Assembly (NCBI GenBank): GCA_009667805.1
Contig: CM019066.1
Coordinates: 115,248,190 to 115,312,189, forward strand
DNA length: 64,000 nucleotides
Direction of reading: 5' to 3'
Origin: Leptobrachium leishanense
Lineage: Eukaryota; Chordata; Amphibia; Anura; Megophryidae
Notes under the pieces: model-generated
The model's input: only the letters and a program-made list of their open reading frames with translations
Told to the model about the DNA's origin: nothing
Database searches by the model: none
Made by a program: the position numbers and the translations under genes
Shown: positions 1 through 11,547 of the stretch, in pieces
Numbering within the stretch: the first letter of the stretch is position 1
How the letters are laid out: every line of letters begins with the position of its first letter

Positions 1-914
1 ATCTCTCTGACGTGACGAGGTATCGTTTATACCCCTTGTATCTCATTGAATCAATCGGTACTATTCCTATTTTTCACCAATGTGATGATTAGTGAGTGTT
101 AATTTATAGAGTATGAACGTTACAAACAATACCGATATAAATATCAACGCTTAGTAGTAAATTTTTCATTCATTCACATAGCATTACCCTCGTTCATTCA
201 TTGGCTGAATAAGGACATGTGATAGTGCACTACGATTAGACCCAGCTAATTATCTCTAGTCCATTGCTGAGGACACCGGCTGCAGGCACTTCATGACACG
301 TAGGATACACCTATCTTTTCTTTGGTTAATCCAAGTAGACCTAACATTTTTTAAGGAGAGAAGTGAACACTCATGACAAGCTATTAAATTTTCGCTCCAG
401 ATGAAGCCGGTTGTTACCGGCAAAACATATGTCGAGCTGAGTGCTTAAATCTTTTGGTTTTAATGCTGTATGTCTTGTGAATGCATAAGTGAGGGTAAGA
501 GTAGAATCTGATGAGCATTAAGACTAGTAGCAAGTGTGAGAGACGGTAATTTGGGAATATATACCTTTTAGCAGCTTTGTACCTTGGCTGTGTACCAATT
601 TTTTGAAATTTTGATCCCAGGCAATATAGCTCATTTTTTGAGGCTGTTCGTTACCCATATTTACCTGTCTTTTGGTTGAACCACACTCTTGCAATAATAG
701 CCGCTGTGTCAATTATTATATATCTCTAATCTCTTCTCACAATGCTGTTGTTTGAACGTTGTTTTTAAGTTGGTATTTGGGAGTGTCTCTTTGTGACTAA
801 TTAAAGGCATTTGTGCCATTGTTCTTTGCCGCTCCTGGATCAAACCGTGACGGACCTGGTTGGGTCAGTTCACTGGTGAATATATATTTTTTAAGCCTAG
901 CATAAGCTTGCAAA
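1..914. other. unannotated AT-rich stretch
   Basis: I see no gene, RNA gene or recognisable repeat here. The short open frames on both strands have no family resemblance and look like chance. The sequence is moderately AT-rich and mostly non-repetitive. Confidence 0.4.
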
Positions 915-979
915 ACAATAAAATTAAAAAAGTGAAGGGGTTTGAATACTTTCCGAAACCACTGTGTGTGTATAGACAC
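915..979. mobile_element. Tc1-like terminal relic
   Basis: The stretch ending in TTTGAATACTTTCCGAAACC followed by ACTGTG resembles the terminal inverted repeat that many vertebrate Tc1 elements carry. No transposase or matching second end is visible, so this is only a worn end. A short CA/TG-rich run (about 961-1000) follows it. The call rests on remembered family resemblance. Confidence 0.4.
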
Positions 980-1346
980 ACACATAAACACACATAAAGC
1001 TCAAAGAGTACATAAATATACACACATGATTCTGCATACACTCATTTTGTTGCTTTTCTTTTTTCCCTCGGCAGTGACTGTTACATTTAATAGAGAAGAA
1101 CAAGATTAGAAATTGCTGTAAGTTCTTGCTACAGCTCTCCTACTATTCAATCTGCCGAACACAATTCTTACAATGATGTTGGAATTCTCATTCCACTTAC
1201 ACCTTTCGTGAAATATATCTAATTTTGTAGTCTTATATTGGTAATTTTTAAAAGATAGCAATAGTTATATCCATTTTTAAAGCATAGTTTACTGTTTTAT
1301 GCTCCATAAAAGATTCTATAAGAAATATCCTGAGCATTTTTACCTA

Positions 1347-1880
1347 CCGTAGATACTCGAGTATAACGCGACCCGACTATAACGCGATGGATAGAGATTT
1401 ATTATGGAAATAAGAGAATACTCAAGACTCGAATATAATGGAAGGGGCAAAATTATAACAGTATACTGTACTGGGAAATCATTAAATTCCTTCCAGGTTT
1501 TCTTAACACAGTCAGGCTCCCCCTCAGGCCAGGATGCTCTGCTCTAGAATGATTGTAGTGGTTACTAAATATGAAGCCGTTGGCCACCCGTCTTCTTACT
1601 TGCAATAAGATGTCCGGCGGAGCGAGATGACCAACACAGTGAATCATTCACCAATAGCCAGCACAGAGGGAGGTGTTGTTTTCTGACCTCCTACTCCCGC
1701 AAGCAGGCTCATCCACCACATCATCCGTCGGTAGTCAGGGAGACTTGGGATCCACGAGCAAGTCAAGTTTTTTTTCTTTTTCTTACATGCCATGCAGATG
1801 TCTCGAATATAACGCGACCCCTCCAATTTTAAGGTAAATTTTTGTCACCAAAATATAGCGGTATACTTGAGTATCTACAG
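1347..1880. mobile_element. MITE with GTAGATACTC termini and TA target duplication
   Basis: The left end (CCGTAGATACTCGAGTATA) and the right end (TATACTTGAGTATCTACAG) are inverted repeats, and TA lies directly outside both. The motif TATAACGCGACC recurs just inside both ends, which gives subterminal repeats. The 534-bp body has no coding potential. TA duplication suggests a Tc1/mariner-like or similar superfamily, but the autonomous relative is not identified. The interior (1453-1826) has chance open frames only. Confidence 0.75.
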
Positions 1881-2157
1881 TAATACAAATTCAGAAAGCA
1901 ATTGTGCCCCCCTCCCGATACGCACACACAAACTTTATTTTAGTTTTAAGTAAAATGTTTTCATTGTGCCTTTTTTTGTTCTTCTTTTAATAAAAAAACT
2001 TGAATTTAACAATCAGACCTTTGGCTTGATTTAATTCCTTCGGCTGTTTTAGGAAAAAGATTATTGACTGCTCACCTTTTTTTTTTTTTTGCCATATTGG
2101 CTGATTCAGTTGAATAATTTTGGCTGCAGCCGATATTCAAGAAAAGTTGGCCGGTAA

Positions 2158-2568
2158 GGCTAGGGTCAGACGAACGCAGTGCGACCGCGTGTGCAGCCGC
2201 ACTTTATCACGGCTGTAGTAGCTTCAAATGACGGCCAATGACGGGCAATGTACGAAGTGTGGCCGCGCAACGCAAGTGGCAAACAAACGCATTTTTTTCG
2301 AGAATGTGATACCGCTAGTACTGACGTACAGAGTGCCCTGCGTCTGCTAGTGGCGTGTGTGCGTGATTAGGAGACGTCAGACGCTGCTAATGTCCGGCCT
2401 ACATAATGTCCAGACGCAAAAAGGGTTTTATTGATGATCCATACAAAATCACGGACGAAAATGCGCATCATATGACCGCTATCGCGTATTCGGTGAAAAA
2501 ATACGTCCATTCGTTTGAACGCACATTTTCACGGACAACGCGAAAAATGCGTTAGTCTGACCCTAGCC
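2158..2568. mobile_element. GGCTAGGGTCAGAC MITE, copy 1 (Harbinger-like)
   Basis: The termini GGCTAGGGTCAGAC and GTCTGACCCTAGCC are inverted repeats, flanked on both sides by TAA. A TWA-type 3-bp duplication is typical of PIF/Harbinger, so that superfamily is inferred. The interior is CpG-rich and has no transposase. Its core (about 2400-2560) matches, in opposite orientation, the copy at 60620-61045, so these two form one subfamily. Confidence 0.8.
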
Positions 2569-3585
2569 TAAAACGACTGAAAAAACTTATTTTCAGCCAG
2601 CATCCTACAGATTCGTGCCTTTTTAAGAATCAGAAATATCTGATGATTAATAAAAGATTTCTCACTATTTCCCGGCCTGAAAATCCATTTATCAACACCA
2701 TTTTAGCAATTGAAATTTTTTTTGGAAATCGAGCTAACCAATGACTTTGGATTGAATCTTAGCAATTCAATTGGCTGATATTTTCATTCAAAAGGTATAG
2801 CTGTGAGAGCCGATACTCTATCTGAATTTTTTTCGTGAATCAGTGTTGGAAAACCTCCATTTGCATGTCCCGAACCTGAAAAATTGCCGATAAAGGTCGC
2901 GATTTTGGCTATCTAGCCATATTAAATTGAGCTCCTTGTAAAGACCTGCTAATACATAGAGATTCCATTGCTGTTACATAAATATATTTTTTATTATATA
3001 AAGGTTCAGTAGGTTGTGCTTAATAAAAAGAAGGTTGAAATCCTCTCATTTCCCGAGTCCCCTGCAGGTAAGTACATGTTCCCAGCATGCCAGAAATGAA
3101 AGGCTCGAAAAGATTACAGTTTCAGATTTATATGCAGATGAGAACTATAAACAGATTATTTTGCTCCACCGGGCAGAATGTATCTCATTTCAAATTATAT
3201 GTGCTAACCCCCGAATAATCCTTATGGTAATTTCATTTGTACCATTGTGCACTGCATTATTCATACTAATAATTATGAATTAAATTATAAATGAAATGAT
3301 AGAATAGTAAAACGGGAGAATTATTATTAAATTCGCGCAATAACATCTTGTACTGTTTGTCTAAATCTTCTAGAAATAATGCTGAAAATTTAAACGGGTA
3401 AATTAAATCAGATTTTTTTATCAGAAGCGTTCACAAATGTGCATTTTTACTTTTATTTGAATTCAAGACTAGATTGCGAAAGTTTATAATTGTTTTAAAT
3501 CTTAGTCAAAAGCAGTAAAAAATAAAATGAAAGCAACACAATCAATGGTGCCGACCCATTAAGCGGTTACAGTTGGGTGAAGATT
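2569..3585. other. no recognisable feature
   Basis: AT-rich sequence with short homopolymer runs. One 89-codon open frame (3014-3283) has no recognised motif and low-complexity codon content, so I do not call it a gene. No terminal repeats or target duplications were found. Confidence 0.4.
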
Positions 3586-3721
3586 AGAGGTGTGCATGGC
3601 TAAAATGTCTGTTTCGTTTCAGACTAATTTTTTTTGCCCGAAACAAAATCTGTTCAACTATCGATTCGATTCGTAATTTCGAATCGATTCGGACGTTAAA
3701 GAAATCATTAAATGCTGCTCA

Positions 3722-5040
3722 GTTAGTGTTAGATTAGGGTTAGAAATGAGGGTTAAAGGCTAGGGTTAGAAATTAGTGTAGATTATAGGGGTTTTTCAAA
3801 GAGCACCAAATTGGCCAGGGAATAACACTGAATGGAAGCAATTTGGAATGGCAGCAACGGTGCAATTTTGTGGCCATTCAGCTATTCAAAAAGCTGGAGA
3901 TTCACCAAATATTGGCGAATTGCCAGCGAAATACGGTGCCCTTTAGCGGCAGTGAAATCTCCATAGAGAAGTAATGGTTAATCTATTCAGAGAACACCGA
4001 ACAGCACTGTCAGTGAAATGCCCTGATTTTCGGTTGTTTCATTCGGCAGGTTTAAGCAGGCAAATCTCATGGGTTTCAATGTAGAAAAAAATCCCCATTA
4101 TTCCTAAATATTTATTCAACCATTTTTTCCTTTTCATTTGGAGCAAAAAGTCTATTTATTTTTTAGAATTTTTAAAGACATTTTTCGGGATTTTTTTCTG
4201 TGAAATTTTTGATTCCAATTTTCTTTTTTAACGTCGTGGTTTTTTTTTTTATTCTGTAAAATACTTTTTTTTATTGTTATTCATTGGACCTTATATATTA
4301 TTTCCAGATATTTTCATGCACTAGTTTCCTTAACGCATTATAAAAGTTTATTTATTTTTTTGTGTGTTTTTTTTTTTCTACCTCTGTGCGGCTGGTCGGC
4401 TTTTCCGGAGTCTGTTCAGCGGGTCATCGGTGGTTTGAGGATCGATTCGGCGGTCTGTTTGGCGGGTCATTTGTATTTTTCCCCAGGTTTGCTCCTACGT
4501 TCAGCGGTTTTTGCAATCGATTCTGACCTTTTGTGATGGTTTGAGGATGCGTTCAGTGTGTAGATTCATTGCATTTCGCGGACCCTGAGGCGAATGCTGA
4601 ATTCACCACAGGGTCGTGAATTTAACTCGAAGTGCGACGAGCAAGAGAGTACCGAAATGTCGTGGCATTTTGGTGCTCTCTTAATAACCTCTTATGGTTA
4701 CAAGCTAGTGTTAGATAATTAGGGTAAAAACTAGGGTTAAACTTTAGGTTTGGGAATTAGGGTTAAGAATTAGGCTTAAGAATTGGGGTTAGAAATTAGG
4801 GTTAGATTCTGTTTAGAAATTAGGATTAGAAGATAGGATTAGGTTAGGGTTAGGAATTAGGGTTAGCAGTTAAGGTTCGATTTAAGGTTAGGAATTTAGT
4901 GTTAGAAGCTAGTGTTAGATTAGGATTTGAAATTAGGGTTAGAATAGAAGCTAGGCTTGAATTAGGGTTTGATTTGGGTTAGAAGCTAGGAGTAGCAATT
5001 AGAGTTAGAAATCAGGGTAAGATTATGATTAGGAATTTAG
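3722..5040. repeat. degenerate telomere-like minisatellite (AGGGTTAGAAATT), split in two
   Basis: Blocks at 3722-3786 and about 4693-5040 consist of irregular repeats of ATTAGGGTTAGAA and close variants. The period is about 13-20 bp and contains the vertebrate telomere word TTAGGG, but the array is not a pure telomere run. The two blocks were one array before the 0.9-kb MITE at 3787-4692 inserted. Confidence 0.7.
3787..4692. mobile_element. 0.9-kb MITE of the GGTTATTCA family
   Basis: The ends AGGGGTTTTTCAAAGAGCACC and GGTGCTCTCTTAATAACCTCT are imperfect inverted repeats, flanked by TAT on both sides. Internal stretches (such as AAAAAGTCTATTTATTTTT near 4146) recur in the elements at 6989, 26767, 31991 and 49521, so all are copies or relatives of one non-autonomous family. 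No transposase is encoded. The superfamily is unresolved; the 3-bp duplication is compatible with PIF/Harbinger. Confidence 0.75.
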
Positions 5041-5229
5041 GAATACACTTGCGAAAGCCGAAAACATTCTTTATGGTTCTTTTTGTTTTAGACAAAATCG
5101 TTTTCGTCAAAATGGAAATTTATAAACATCCCATGTAAGTGTACACAAAGTACACACACATCAGAGTGACATATTTTTATTATACAACTTATTATTAAAT
5201 TATATTAATATAGTCTACTATTATTAATA

Positions 5230-5678
5230 CAGGGCTCAAAATTTCCACTTGCATTTGGCGAGTGGAAATGCACACGCAGACAGCACAATAAATTATTTTG
5301 TGCTGTGTTTTCCGGCAGTGCCACTGTGCAGCCCCCCTTCCCCAGGCTGCACGGTGGCAGGGATCAGCTGCCTAACCTGACACAGCTTGTCTGTCACTGA
5401 CAGGGGGGTTGAGAGAAGCTTCCCTGCCTCCTCGCTCTGCTCACACTGGGGTCTGATGCCTGGGTATACGTGTATCTGGGGTCTGATGTCTGGGTATTAA
5501 TGTTGTTTTTGTAACTTAATTCTAAATAAAACCTTTAACAGTGTAATTTCATAAGATAATTTAAGGGTGTGTGTTTAGGGGCAGAGTTAAGGGCTGGGTA
5601 GGGGTTAGGTGGAGCAACTGGGGGCGGGTAACTCTTATGGTCTGGTTAGTAGCTTGGGACTTGAAATTTTGAGCCCTG
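5230..5678. mobile_element. hAT-like MITE (CAGGGCTCAAAATTTC ends)
   Basis: CAGGGCTCAAAATTTC at the left end pairs with GAAATTTTGAGCCCTG at the right end, a perfect 16-bp inverted repeat. The 8-bp flanks (TATTAATA and ATTTCATA) are similar but not identical, which would fit a decayed hAT duplication. The interior has no coding potential. Confidence 0.75.
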
Positions 5679-6049
5679 ATTTCATATATTTAATATATAC
5701 TTACCATCCTTCTGGATTCCCGCAGATGGTGATTGATGATGTATTGTGAATTATATTTGTTCTATACTATTAATTAAAAAAAAAAAAAAATTATATATAC
5801 ATCTATCTCCTTTTTATGGCTAATGTTGATACATGACGATATGTAGTTGTGTGACTTTTGTGATGTTTTAGTACTAAATAAATAAAATATTTATTAAAAT
5901 AAAAATGTTGTCATACCTGCTGGTGGTGCTGGACCTGCTTGTGCCGCAGTTAGGCCTCCTGGGCAGAGAGGGTGCAGTACTGGATACCTATCCTTTGGGC
6001 CTTCTGCATCAGATCATAGACCTAGGAGGCCTTTAAAAAGCAGTAACTG
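5679..6049. other. AT-rich gap with poly(A) run
   Basis: The stretch holds an A-run at about 5776-5790 and TA-rich microsatellite-like sequence up to about 5890. From about 5930 the composition shifts toward the L1 remnant that follows. No gene is seen. Confidence 0.4.
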
Positions 6050-8062
6050 CATGCATTCCCTTTTTTGACCCCCAGGCTTTGGGTTAGTCAGGGGATAACC
6101 CACCTGTTTCAGATTATTCACGCATTCTCCATACTCCCCTTCCTACGACTGCAAGAACGTTATAGAATCCCTCCCTCTACCTTTTTATCTTATTTGCAAC
6201 TGTGCTCTTATGTACGCAGCACAGGGTTGGCTGGAACGATTGCGACTGACGCCCCCAAATTGACAGACTTCGAGAACTATTGTTTACGCCGCTAAGAACC
6301 TACTCACTGCTAGGAGTTCTCCTCTGGGACAATTCCAAGTGGCGTGGGGAAAGGAACTTCACCTCCAATTTGACGCACTGACCTGGCAGCAAATTTTCCA
6401 ACTGGATAGGGGTGAGACCTGCTGTGTCTCCCTTTATGAAGTGAGACACCAGGTACTATGCAGATGGTACTTATTCCCAGTGCCGGACCGCCACTTAAAC
6501 CCTGCGGCCACCAATGTCTGCTGGAGATGTCTGTTGCCCCAGAGGACAATGTTACATATTTGGTGGTCCTGCGCAGTGCTCCAGTTCTTTTGGCTCCAAG
6601 TGCTGCCCTTCGTAGACGAGGTCCTGGGTGTTCCCGTTCCCTTCTCTCCTGAAAGTTACCTGCTGGGGTTGCTCCCAGAGCATGTCTGTAAGCTTACCCG
6701 CCAAAGGAAACTCTTCTTTATCATTACCTGTTGCTGTTTCCTTCTCGTAACAAGGCTCTGGAAGAAATCATCCCCCTCTACTCTCCCCAACTTGAAATTG
6801 ACGATTTCTGACTTGGCCAACTATGAGATTATGGCAGTTCAAACTTTGGTCTGATTACACCCAAGAAAGATCCATGGTCCCTCTGAAAGGACCACAAGGT
6901 TTGCTCTAACGCTAAAATTAGGGGCCCCCACCCGGCTAATGGCTTTCCATGAGGCTCCCAAACCCATTGGTTTTCCAGCTTTTACTCTCAGGGTTATTCA
7001 AAGAGATCCGAATTGCTTGAGAAAGGTAACCGAATGCTGAAAATCAGGGTTCGGTTACCTTTCTTGGCCATTCCGCTATCCAGAGAGCAGGCAATTTGCC
7101 AAATCCTGACGAATTGCCTGAACATACGGTGCCTGTTCGGTGCCTGTTCGAGGGCAGTGAATCCCCATAGAGAAGCAATGCTTTGGCTATACTGAGAACA
7201 CAAACCAGCAGTGAAAGGTTCCCCTAATGCCCTGCCATTCGGTGGTTTAATTCGGCAAATTTATTCAGGAGAATCCCATAGACTTCAATGTTAAAAATAT
7301 TCCCGTTTTAATTGAATATCTAATAAACCGTTCATTATAAAATTCTGCAGTAAAGAGTCTATTTACAGATTTTTTTTAGGATACTTTAAGCATTTTTCTG
7401 AATTTTTTTTTCTTAAAAGTCCATTTTTTTTAAGTTTACTTATTTTTTCTGTAACAGCCCTTTTTATTATCATTCCCTGGACCTCATATGTAAATTTCAG
7501 ACATTTTTGCTCAGTAGTTTCTTTGCAAACAGTGTTTCACTTTGCAATCATTCATGCAAACTGTTTTCCTAATTTATTCACTTCACTCTGTCTGCGGTCT
7601 TGGCTTTCTCGGCTTTTTCCGACGGCTTCACTGCGGGTGATCGGCTCCTGCTCGGGTTTTTCCGTGGTTTTCGGCCGGTTAATCCAGATGCTTTTGCGGG
7701 TTTTCGGCGTGCATTCGCTGGGTTTTGCGGTTCGTTTTCGTCGGGTTTGCGGCAGCTTTTCCCTGCAATTCGGGGACCCTGTGGTGCTTGCTGAATACAC
7801 CGCAGGCTCACCGAAATGGGATCGGCAAAAGGAACCGAATTGAAGAGAACGAAAAGTCACCGAACGTGCGGTGACTTTTCGAATCTCTTTGAATAACCCT
7901 GTTTATCTTCTCTTTGAATGTATTTTATATACCATGTGGATGTTTCTGTACTGCTAACGTGTGCACTTTTCCTGATATTTTATGTTGGTCCCCCATCTTC
8001 TTTTTTGTACCCCCCATATTATGAAAATACTCAATAAAACTTTATTTAAAATTAAAAAAAAA
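6050..8062 (+). pseudogene. L1-type LINE, 5'-truncated, interrupted by a MITE
   Basis: Open segments at 6065-6295 and 6339-6854, in different frames, resemble the C-terminal part of L1 ORF2 downstream of the RT. The second contains a tryptophan-rich zinc-knuckle-like stretch with C-W-R-C and H-I-W-W-S-C. Frameshifts and stops separate the pieces, so no protein is made. After the MITE insertion (6989-7901) the sequence resumes as a C/T-rich 3' UTR with an AATAAA signal (8033-8038) and an A-rich tail (about 8050-8062), as expected for an L1 3' end. The RT core itself is absent, so the copy is severely 5'-truncated. L1 versus the related Tx1 clade cannot be separated from this portion. Confidence 0.7.
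6989..7901. mobile_element. 0.9-kb CAGGGTTATTCA MITE, copy A1, inside the L1
   Basis: The termini CAGGGTTATTCAAAGAGA and TCTCTTTGAATAACCCTG are inverted repeats. The body is nearly the same as 49521-50287, with the same internal landmarks (AAAGAGTCT run, TTTGCTCAGTAGTTTCTTTG, and a GGGACCCTG segment). The 3-bp flanks are TCT and TTT, a possible decayed duplication. It sits within the 3' region of the L1 and is therefore younger. The long overlapping open frames on both strands (7523-7860) are by-products of a GC-richer interior and do not resemble a transposase. Confidence 0.85.
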
Positions 8063-8289
8063 TGTCCCTCTTTAGATTATACTGATTCTATGTTCTGACC
8101 CTGGCTTTAGTATCTGAACTTTGGTTTTGCTCTATATTCCCTGTATGGTTATACATTATACTGATTCTGTAAACCGACCTCTGGCAATGTATTTGTACTG
8201 CAAGCTTTCTCTTATCCTTGTGGTTTCAGTACTTCTACGTATTGTCATTGTTCTCATTCTTTATTCAGAATAGTACTGGTCATTCAAAA

Positions 8290-8701
8290 GACCAGTATGT
8301 CAGATTTGGGCTTTCATCGCTTAACTGGATTTTGTCTGAGTGCAGGGTTTTGGTGAGTCCAATTTGCTGACCCTGCGGTGAATATAGCATTCACCGTAGG
8401 GTCCCCGAAGTGCAGCGAATCGGCCGCAGCAAACCCCCCAGACAGCCGACGAGCCATTGAACACAGTGCCGACAAGCTGCAGGATGGGGAAAAAAAAAAG
8501 ATTAAAAGTGCCAAATTTGAAACGCTGTTTGCAAAAAAAAACCTACTGGATGAAAATGTCTGGTATTAACATATAAGGTCCTGTGAATAATGATAAAATG
8601 ATCTGTTACAGAAAAAAGAAACGCTTTTTAAAATAAATCGTGAATTTTTTTCTGAAAAAATGCTTTAAAAATCCTAAAAATAAATAAATAAAGAGACTTG
8701 C
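8290..8701. mobile_element. truncated GGTTATTCA-family MITE, inverted orientation
   Basis: The stretch contains in reverse the family landmarks seen at 7470-7800: a GGGACCCTG/GCGGTGAAT segment, then TTTGCAAA, the ATTATCATT-type stretch and AAAGAGACT near 8690. Its right part is cut off where the LINE fragment begins at about 8702, and the left terminus is not clear. Confidence 0.6.
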
Positions 8702-9578
8702 AACAGGGTTGACGTTCCTGGAGGGATCAGCCAAATGACAAATGATTTAGGTAAACTAAAAAAATGGTCGGAGTTGTGGCAATTGAGTTTTAATGTGGAT
8801 AAGTGCAAGATAATGCACCTGGGACGTAAAAACCCAAGGGCTGAATTTAGAATATTTGATACAGTCCTAACCTCAACATCTGAGGAAAGGGATTTAGGGG
8901 TTATTATTTCAGAGGATCTAAGGGTAAGTAGTCAATGTAATAGAGCAGCAGGAAATGCTAGCAGAATGCTTGGTTGTGTAGGGAGAGGTATTAGCAGTAG
9001 GAAAAGGGAAGTGCTCATGCCACTGTACAGAGCACTGGTGAGACCTCACTTGGATTACTGTGTGCAGTACTGGAGACCGTATCTCCAGAAGGATATAGAC
9101 ATCTTAGAGAGAGTTCAGAGAAGGGCTACTAAAATGGTGTACAGCTTGAAGGAGAAAAGTTACCAGGAAAGGCTTAATGATCTTAACATGTACAGCTTGG
9201 AAAAAAGACGAGACAGAGGAGATATGATAGAAACATTTAAATACGAAAAGGGAATCCACAAGGTAGAGGAAGGGAGTATATTTAAAAGGAAACAAAATAG
9301 CAAAACAAGAGGACATAGTCTTAGATTAGAGGGGCAAAGGTTAAAAAGTAACATCAGGAAGCATTATTTTTACTGAGGGTGGTGGATACATGGAACAGTC
9401 TTCCAGTAGAAGTGGTAGAGGCCAAAACAGTAATTGAATTTAAGCAAGCATGGGATAGGCATAAGGCTATCCTAAACAAAGATAAATCCAGGTAAAGTAT
9501 CCATGTAATTGGGCAGACTAGATGGGCTGAAAGGTTCTTATCTGCCGACATTTTTCTATGTTTCTATGTTTCTATGAC
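8702..9578 (+). pseudogene. CR1/L2-superfamily LINE, 3' end of the RT gene
   Basis: An open frame from 8735 to 9376 gives 213 residues resembling the region just downstream of the RT catalytic palm in CR1/L2/Rex-type LINEs. Landmarks include KWSELWQLSFNVDKC, the DLGV motif, PLYRALVRPHLDYC and ERVQRRATK. The YxDD catalytic box is upstream and missing, so this is a 5'-truncated copy. The homologous protein continues in another frame past 9372, beginning RVVDTWNSLP and running to about 9495, so a small deletion near 9370 breaks it. The 3' end carries three tandem CTATGTTT-type units (9556-9576), a short repeat tail common in these LINEs. It lies against the truncated MITE at 8290-8701. Confidence 0.85.
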
Positions 9579-9608
9579 TTTTTGATTCAGATTCTAAAAA
9601 TAAACTGT

Positions 9609-10745
9609 TTAACCCTTTCGCTGCTGAGGCTTTTCCCGCCCCTGTGCTGAGGTCATTTTTACCGGTTTTGCTCATCATGTTTAAACGTGTTTTGAAGGCT
9701 TATTTTAGTATATGACCCAGACATATTATATATCGTTCTTTCCGTCAGACTCGATAGATTCATAATATGTCATTATTATAATGTATACGTTATGTCATGT
9801 CTGTATATTATAACAAAAAATGCAATAAATATGTATTTTCAATAATTTACAATGTGTAAAGTGGTTTTTTTTCACATTTTAACATGCGACCAATTGCGGT
9901 TATATTTTTGTATGGGGTGCGCTTGTTAAAAAAATTAGAGATGGGGTCTCGTTACATTTTTTTTTTGGGAAAAATTACACTATTTTTAACAACGCACCGC
10001 ATACAAAAATCTTTAGTGCAGCATCATTGTTCACATTATAATTGAAATGGGAACAATATTGCTGCATTAACAAACCAAAAAAAGAAAAAAAAGTGTTTTT
10101 ATTTTTTTTTTTTATAATTTATTTTTTAATTTTTTTTTATTTTTATTTTCATTTTTTTTTTTTGACAAACTTTTTCACTTTCATGTTTGGTATCGTTGGA
10201 ACGGCCATGCTCTGGCCGATCCAACCATACCAACATTAACCCCTAACTGCCACGGATCGGGAGATAGGGAGTTCATTGGAACTCCCTATCTCCACAGTTG
10301 GTGGCAGTTAGGGGTTAAGTCCAGGACTGGCGTCATCGTGCTACGCACGATGACGCCAGTCCTCAGGGGGAGTTCCCGGAGGCTTGGCCGACATCCAAGA
10401 TGTCGGCCAGCTCCGGGAAAGGATCGCGAACCGGCGCTTTTCAGCGCCGATTTGCGATCCAGCTCCCCAGGGGTTAATGCCAGGCACCATTTGGAAGGGC
10501 AGGCTGTGCCCTTCCAAATGATGCCTGGGTTAACCCTCGCAGAGCCGCCGATCGGGAGGGAGAGAGGTCCGAAGGACCTCCCCCCTCCCTTTCAGGCGCC
10601 TCCACCGCACATGCGGGGGGGGGGCGCCTGAATTAGGTGTCATCGCGCTGCCGCGATGACACCTAATTCCGGCGGCTGCGGTCCCGGATGCCGGGCTGAC
10701 ATCGAGGATGTCATCCCGCACCGGGGGGGCCAGCGATCGGCCGGA
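9609..10745. mobile_element. TTAA-associated non-autonomous element made of serial hairpins
   Basis: The left edge is TTAACCCTTTCGCTGC, a start that recurs as TTAACCCTTTC at about 28517 and 30337. The rest is a succession of inverted repeats: about 9911-10011, 10016-10070, and the GC-rich chain at 10186-10727. No right terminus with TTAA is identified, so the element may be truncated by the MITE fragment at about 10776. A TTAA target suggests a piggyBac- or Kolobok-like origin; this is inference. Poly(T) runs lie at 10085-10165. Open frames in 10338-10903 are palindrome artefacts. Confidence 0.5.
10186..10727. repeat. chain of about ten consecutive hairpins
   Basis: Back-to-back inverted repeats fill this interval: 10186-10232, 10236-10318, 10323-10363 (perfect 19-bp arms, 3-nt loop), 10373-10419, 10421-10460, 10471-10536, 10554-10589, 10591-10632, 10633-10666 and 10684-10727. 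Spacers between them are only a few to about 20 bases. GC content is far above the surroundings. Confidence 0.85.
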
Positions 10746-10775
10746 ACCCGGCCGAACGCTGACCCCAATGGGAGG

Positions 10776-10905
10776 ACGCGCTCAAAATATGGTGAACTGC
10801 CTGCTTTTTGAATAGCCAAATGGCCACAAAATTGCACCATACGGCAAAATTCTCTGTTCGGTGAAGTTTCAGGGCCAGATCGGCTCTCTGAACAACTCCT
10901 CATGA
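10776..10905. mobile_element. fragment of a GGTTATTCA-family MITE
   Basis: Contains GCCTGCTTTTTGAATAGCC, a GCACCATACGG-like segment and CAGATCGGCTCTCTGAA. The same words lie near the right end of the element at 26767-27741 (27640-27735). Only this end is present. Confidence 0.6.
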
Positions 10906-11547
10906 ATCAATGGCTTCCAAATATGATCCAATGCTAAGGCAATCAAAAATGTTCGACTGATCCCTAAATGAATGGATTGCTGCTAGAAACAAGGTGTTGT
11001 TACTGGATGCATCAGAATTGGGGCGTCTTTTTTTTTTTTTCTAATTTCAATATCATTTATAAGGTTTTAATTTTTGCAGTGATCAGAAGGTGGCCTCATT
11101 TGCGTAGGATACCGTACAAAAGTAGTCATATGGCTTTGAATATCAAGCGATTCCAAGTCTCTTATGTTATATGTGATTTACAGAAATACACATTACCCAT
11201 AAGCCTAACATTTCACTGAAATCATTGCAATGACTGGAAAATACATTTAAACAGTCCCTCAATGCTTTTCCTATTACAATTCAGCACTACAACCGGCAAG
11301 TCACCATTTGATGGATTTTCAATTTTATTATGCAACTAGTTGTTAAGCCTGCCCAGAGGGCAGTCTATTGTTGTTGTTGCCAGCTCAGAATTCGTGTCCA
11401 CATATTTGATTTTCAATGTCCTATCCAAGAGTATCTCCATATATAAATGCGTTTAACGTGTCCGTCGCTGTCCCGTGATGGGTGTGGGTGCAGCTGACAG
11501 CGCATTACAAAAGGCATTTATATATTAGAGCAGGTTCCTCTTCCCTC
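10906..11547. other. no recognisable feature
   Basis: Mostly unique-looking AT-rich sequence. The open frame at 10968-11219 shows no motif and I do not call it. Confidence 0.4.

Larger units (their letters stand above)
3586..5122. mobile_element. composite element with GTGTGCA-type ends, telomere-like array and nested MITE
   Basis: The left edge reads AGAGGTGTGCATGGC and continues into TTCGATTCG-rich sequence. The right edge is rich in AAAACGTTTTCGTC-like sequence and ends near AACATCCCATG. These edges resemble a diverged version of the element at 22083-22890. Between them lies a degenerate TTAGGG-like array split by the MITE at 3787-4692. Exact boundaries are uncertain because the termini are worn. 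Confidence 0.4.

Noticed and set aside
7523..7860. Long overlapping frames in both directions inside the 0.9-kb MITE
   Set aside because: The frames are not conserved in the related copies, and there is no DDE or other transposase motif.
10338..10903. Overlapping GC-rich open frames on both strands
   Set aside because: They lie in the hairpin chain, where palindromes keep both strands open.
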